Shown here: piece after piece, positions 15,054 to 17,214 of the stretch
Layout of the letters: every line of letters starts with the position of its first letter
Numbering within the stretch: the stretch's first letter is position 1
From: an uncultured Rhodospirillales bacterium
GTDB lineage: Bacteria; Pseudomonadota; Alphaproteobacteria; Acetobacterales; Acetobacteraceae
Direction: 5' to 3'
Length of the DNA: 17,214 nucleotides
Assembly: GCA_903904805.1 (NCBI GenBank)
Contig: CAIVDX010000008.1
Location: 1 to 17,214 of the forward strand
Made by a program: the position numbers and the translations under genes
The notes under the pieces: model-generated
Seen by the model: the letters and a program-made list of their open reading frames with translations, nothing else
Database searches by the model: none
What the model was told of the DNA's origin: nothing

Positions 15054-15077
15054 GCGGTCAACTGACTGCGCGGTCAG
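15054..15077. promoter_or_regulatory. candidate operator ahead of the catabolic operon
   Basis: In the 121-base gap upstream of the first operon gene, GCGGTCA occurs twice (15054-15060 and 15070-15076), 16 bp apart, and CTGAC-(6 nt)-GTCAG (15062-15077) forms an inverted repeat overlapping the second copy. On the minus strand the first copy includes TTGACC (15056-15061), a fair -35 box, but the hexamer 17 bases on is CCGATT, a poor -10. The layout resembles a regulator-binding site; no regulator gene is in the window. Confidence 0.3.
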
Positions 15078-15089
15078 GACGAGAGGGAT

Positions 15090-15118
15090 GTTCCTTCATT
15101 CAAAAAAGAACGCGCTTA
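15090..15118 (-). repeat. AT-rich inverted-repeat element after phaC (copy 2)
   Basis: Positions 15090-15111 form an imperfect hairpin (GTTCCTT / AAAGAAC, one mismatch) with six T on the minus strand, directly after the phaC stop in the context TAAGCGCGTT. It shares the pattern TTCnTTCnTT..CAAAAAA..GAA and the stop-codon context with the copy at 13968-14004. It may help end or stabilise the phaC transcript. Confidence 0.5.
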
Positions 15119-16909
15119 CGTAGCCTCCGCCCTGACCTGCACATAACTTCCGGGAGCGGCCTCGATCACAGTCTTCGGCGCCCGCGCCGGCACCGTTTTG
15201 GGCGCCAGCGCACTGACCCAGCGGTTCCAGTCCGACCACCATGAGCCGGCCATTTCGGTGGCGCCGGCGAACCATTCATCGGCGGTTTCAGGCAGGTCGG
15301 GGTTGAGCCAGTGGCTGTATTTGCCGGCCTCCGGCGGGTTCACCACGCCGGCGATGTGGCCGGAGGCGGCGAGCACGAAGCGGGTCTTGCCCGCCATCAG
15401 CCTGGCACCGCGATAGGTCGAGCGCCAAGGCGCGATATGATCCTCGCGGGTGGACAGGAAGTAGGTCGGCACGCCAATGCGGCGCAGGTCGATCGGCTCG
15501 CCGAGCAGGGTCAGCGCGTCGGGCTCGATCAGCTGGTTCTGCTGATACATCTGGCGCAGATAGAAGCTGTGCATGCGTGCGGGCATGCGGGTGGAATCGG
15601 CATTCCAGTAGAGCAGGTCGAACGGGAATGGTTCGTTGCCCATCAGGTAGTTGTTCACCACGAATGACCAGATCAGATCGTTGGCGCGCAGCATGTTGAA
15701 GGTGGTGGCCATCTCGTCGCCCTCGAGATAGCCGTGCTTGTGCATCTTCTCCTCGAGCAGGGAGAGCTGTTCCTCGTCGATGAAGACACCGAGTTCACCA
15801 GCCTCGGTGAAATCGAGCATGGTGGTGAAGAAGGTGGCGGAGGCGACGCGCTTGTCGCCGCGGCGGGCCATCCAGGCGAGCGTGGTGGCCAGCAGCGTGC
15901 CGCCCAGGCAATAGCCGATGGCGTTGACCTGTTTTTCGCCGGTGGCCGCACCGATTGCATCGAGCGCATCGAGCACGCCGTTGCGCATGTAGCTCTCGAA
16001 GCCTTCCTCGGCCAGGTGTTCGTCGGGGTTGACCCAGGAGATCACGAATACGCTGTGGCCCTGGGCCACGGCCCAGCGGATGAAGCTGTTCTTCGCGCGC
16101 AGATCGAGAATGTAGAATTTGTTGATCCAGGGCGGCACGATCAGCAGCGGGCGTTTCAGCACCGTGTCGGTGCTGGGCGCATACTGGATCAGCTGCATCA
16201 GTTTGTTTTGGTAGATCACCGAACCGGGCGTGATCGCGATGTTCTCGCCGAGCTTGAAGGCGTCCATGTCGGTCATGCGGATGGAGAGTTTGCCGCGGCC
16301 GCGTTCAAGGTCGGAGAGCAGGTTGTTGAGGCCCTTGATGAGGTTCTCGCCGCCGGATTCAGCGGTGCGGCGGAGCACTTCGGGGTTGGTGAGCACGAAG
16401 TTTGACGGACTCATCGCGTCGACAAACTGGCGGGTGTAGAAATCCACCTTCTGCGCCGTCTTCGCATCGAGCCCATCGACGTGCTTGACCACATCCTGGA
16501 AGAAACGGGCCGAGAGCAGGTAGGACTGTTTGATAAAGTCAAACACCTCGGAATCGTTCCAGGCGGCGTCCTTGAAGCGCTTGTCGCCGGGTTCGGAATT
16601 GATCACCGGCTCGGCATCGATGCCCAGCATGCGACGCGTGGTGTTCTGCCACAGCGTCATGTAGTCCTGCCAGAAGCCGATCTGCGCCTGCAGCAGCTGG
16701 GTGGGGTTGGTGATCAGCCTGGCGGTCATTTCCAGGAAGGCGTTGCCGATGTTCAGCGGATCCAGATGCGGCGCCTCGTGCGACTGGCGCTTGAGCCAGT
16801 CGCCGACGATGCGCTGCGAGCGCTCGGCGATGTCGGCCATCGAGCGGCCGAGGGCGCCGGGGTCGGGCAGGCGGAAATCATGCGGGTCGGTGGTGGGCTG
16901 GTCGGCCAT
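15116..16909 (-). CDS. phaC: class I poly(3-hydroxyalkanoate) synthase
   Basis: PhaC polymerises (R)-3-hydroxyacyl-CoA into storage polyester at the granule surface. The product has 597 residues, normal for class I. The N-terminal PhaC domain is at about 50-250 and the alpha/beta-hydrolase core after it. The lipase-like box GYCLGG at 332-337 holds the nucleophile Cys334. The other triad residues are Asp490 (STREDHIAPW) and His518 (AASGHIAGV), matching Cys319/Asp480/His508 of the Ralstonia enzyme. LLIVPPWINKFYILDL (255-270) and VFVISWVNPD (288-297) are further signatures. The ATG at 16909 has GAGGA at a long spacing of 12 bases. No phaA/B/E or phasin gene is adjacent, so precursor supply is encoded elsewhere. 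It is divergent from the lipoprotein gene at the right edge. Confidence 0.97.
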   Translation of the reverse strand: MADQPTTDPHDFRLPDPGALGRSMADIAERSQRIVGDWLKRQSHEAPHLDPLNIGNAFLEMTARLITNPTQLLQAQIGFWQDYMTLWQNTTRRMLGIDAEPVINSEPGDKRFKDAAWNDSEVFDFIKQSYLLSARFFQDVVKHVDGLDAKTAQKVDFYTRQFVDAMSPSNFVLTNPEVLRRTAESGGENLIKGLNNLLSDLERGRGKLSIRMTDMDAFKLGENIAITPGSVIYQNKLMQLIQYAPSTDTVLKRPLLIVPPWINKFYILDLRAKNSFIRWAVAQGHSVFVISWVNPDEHLAEEGFESYMRNGVLDALDAIGAATGEKQVNAIGYCLGGTLLATTLAWMARRGDKRVASATFFTTMLDFTEAGELGVFIDEEQLSLLEEKMHKHGYLEGDEMATTFNMLRANDLIWSFVVNNYLMGNEPFPFDLLYWNADSTRMPARMHSFYLRQMYQQNQLIEPDALTLLGEPIDLRRIGVPTYFLSTREDHIAPWRSTYRGARLMAGKTRFVLAASGHIAGVVNPPEAGKYSHWLNPDLPETADEWFAGATEMAGSWWSDWNRWVSALAPKTVPARAPKTVIEAAPGSYVQVRAEAT

Positions 16910-16976
16910 GGTGCTGGCTATCCTCGTGGCCCGGTGTGTGGGCCTGATTCATTGTGGGCGTTCCGTCCGCGCCGGT

Positions 16977-17006
16977 TTGGTGCCGGACCCCGCGCCACGC
17001 TAGGAT
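16977..17006 (+). promoter_or_regulatory. possible promoter for the right-edge lipoprotein gene
   Basis: TTGGTG (16977-16982) and TAGGAT (17001-17006) are 18 bases apart and lie 29 bases before the ATG at 17035, in the phaC/lipoprotein divergent region. Matches to the -35/-10 consensus are partial (3 of 6 and 4 of 6), so this is only a candidate. Confidence 0.25.
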
Positions 17007-17034
17007 GGGCTCGGTTGAGGGTGGGCGTGGGCGC

Positions 17035-17214
17035 ATGGGTCGGCTTCGGGAACAGGACGGTAGAGATGGCGCGCGGCCGGTTCAAGCCATGCTGTCGCTG
17101 GTCTGTGCGGCTGTTCTGACGGGGTGTTCAGCCCCCGAGGTTGATCCGATCGGCTGGTGGCATGACCTGCAGGGCGGGGCGATCGCCGAGCAGCGGCCGC
17201 CGCCGCCAGGGGCG
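17035..17214 (+). CDS. lipoprotein, 5' part only (cut by window end)
   Basis: The open frame to the window end contains MLSLVCAAVLTGCSAPEV, a hydrophobic core with lipobox VLTGC, followed by DPIGWWHDLQGGAIAEQRPP and a proline run. The product should be a lipid-anchored envelope protein. The WWHDLQGG / RPPPPG pattern resembles the N-termini of acetobacterial envelope lipoproteins, some continuing into an OmpA-type domain, but that part is outside the window. The start is uncertain: ATG 17035 supplies the positively charged leader (MGRLREQDGR) missing from ATG 17089, and ATG 17005 is also in frame. None has a strong Shine-Dalgarno. Confidence 0.6.
   Translation, partial: MGRLREQDGRDGARPVQAMLSLVCAAVLTGCSAPEVDPIGWWHDLQGGAIAEQRPPPPGA

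Noticed and set aside
17066..17119. 17-codon open frame starting ATGGCGCGC overlapping the right-edge lipoprotein
   Set aside because: Too short and without support; the overlapping frame encodes a convincing lipobox.
1..17214. CRISPR arrays, insertion sequences, prophage or integrase genes
   Set aside because: I saw no regularly spaced repeats, transposase or integrase motifs, or long terminal inverted repeats.

Overview
The window is a GC-rich stretch of a Gram-negative bacterial chromosome, most likely an alphaproteobacterium of the Rhodospirillales/Acetobacteraceae type. This rests on the protein sequences (alphaproteobacterial-style Dcd and MurA, a class I PHA synthase, and a right-edge lipoprotein whose tryptophan/proline-rich start resembles acetobacterial proteins) and on the strong G/C codon bias. 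The assignment is inference: there is no rRNA or other marker gene. Almost all genes lie on the minus strand. I see no phage, insertion sequence or CRISPR array.

Left part (1-6366), housekeeping and envelope genes. A cut murA (peptidoglycan precursor synthesis) lies directly behind dcd (dUTP supply). An OpgC-like membrane protein is divergent from dcd. Its 3' end overlaps by 43 bases, tail to tail, with an aldo/keto reductase. The reductase is the last gene of a minus-strand run: lipoprotein, 61-residue charged protein, reductase. A tRNA-Thr(GGT) is divergent from the lipoprotein gene and convergent with a GT-C-type membrane glycosyltransferase.

Middle part (6516-14994), the most interesting region. 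Eight tightly packed minus-strand genes, read from right to left, encode: a 4,5-dihydroxyphthalate decarboxylase-like protein; a single-chain LigB-LigA extradiol ring-cleavage dioxygenase; an OsmC-type peroxidase; an NtaA/DszA-family flavin-dependent monooxygenase; and a complete LIV-type ABC importer (binding protein, LivH permease, a fused LivM-LivG permease/ATPase, and LivF ATPase). Three junctions are 4-base ATGA overlaps. My reading is one operon that imports an aromatic acid or related small molecule, oxygenates and decarboxylates it, and opens the ring. The actual substrate cannot be read from the sequence. No downstream 4,5-cleavage enzymes or regulator are in the window.

Right part (15116-17214). 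A complete class I poly(3-hydroxyalkanoate) synthase (phaC) lies upstream of the operon on the same strand. Divergent from it is the start of a lipoprotein gene cut by the window end. A related AT-rich inverted-repeat element follows directly on the stop codons of both phaC and the decarboxylase-like gene, sharing the sequence TAA(A/G)CGCGTT that includes the stop codon. A short direct/inverted repeat in the gap ahead of the operon could be an operator.
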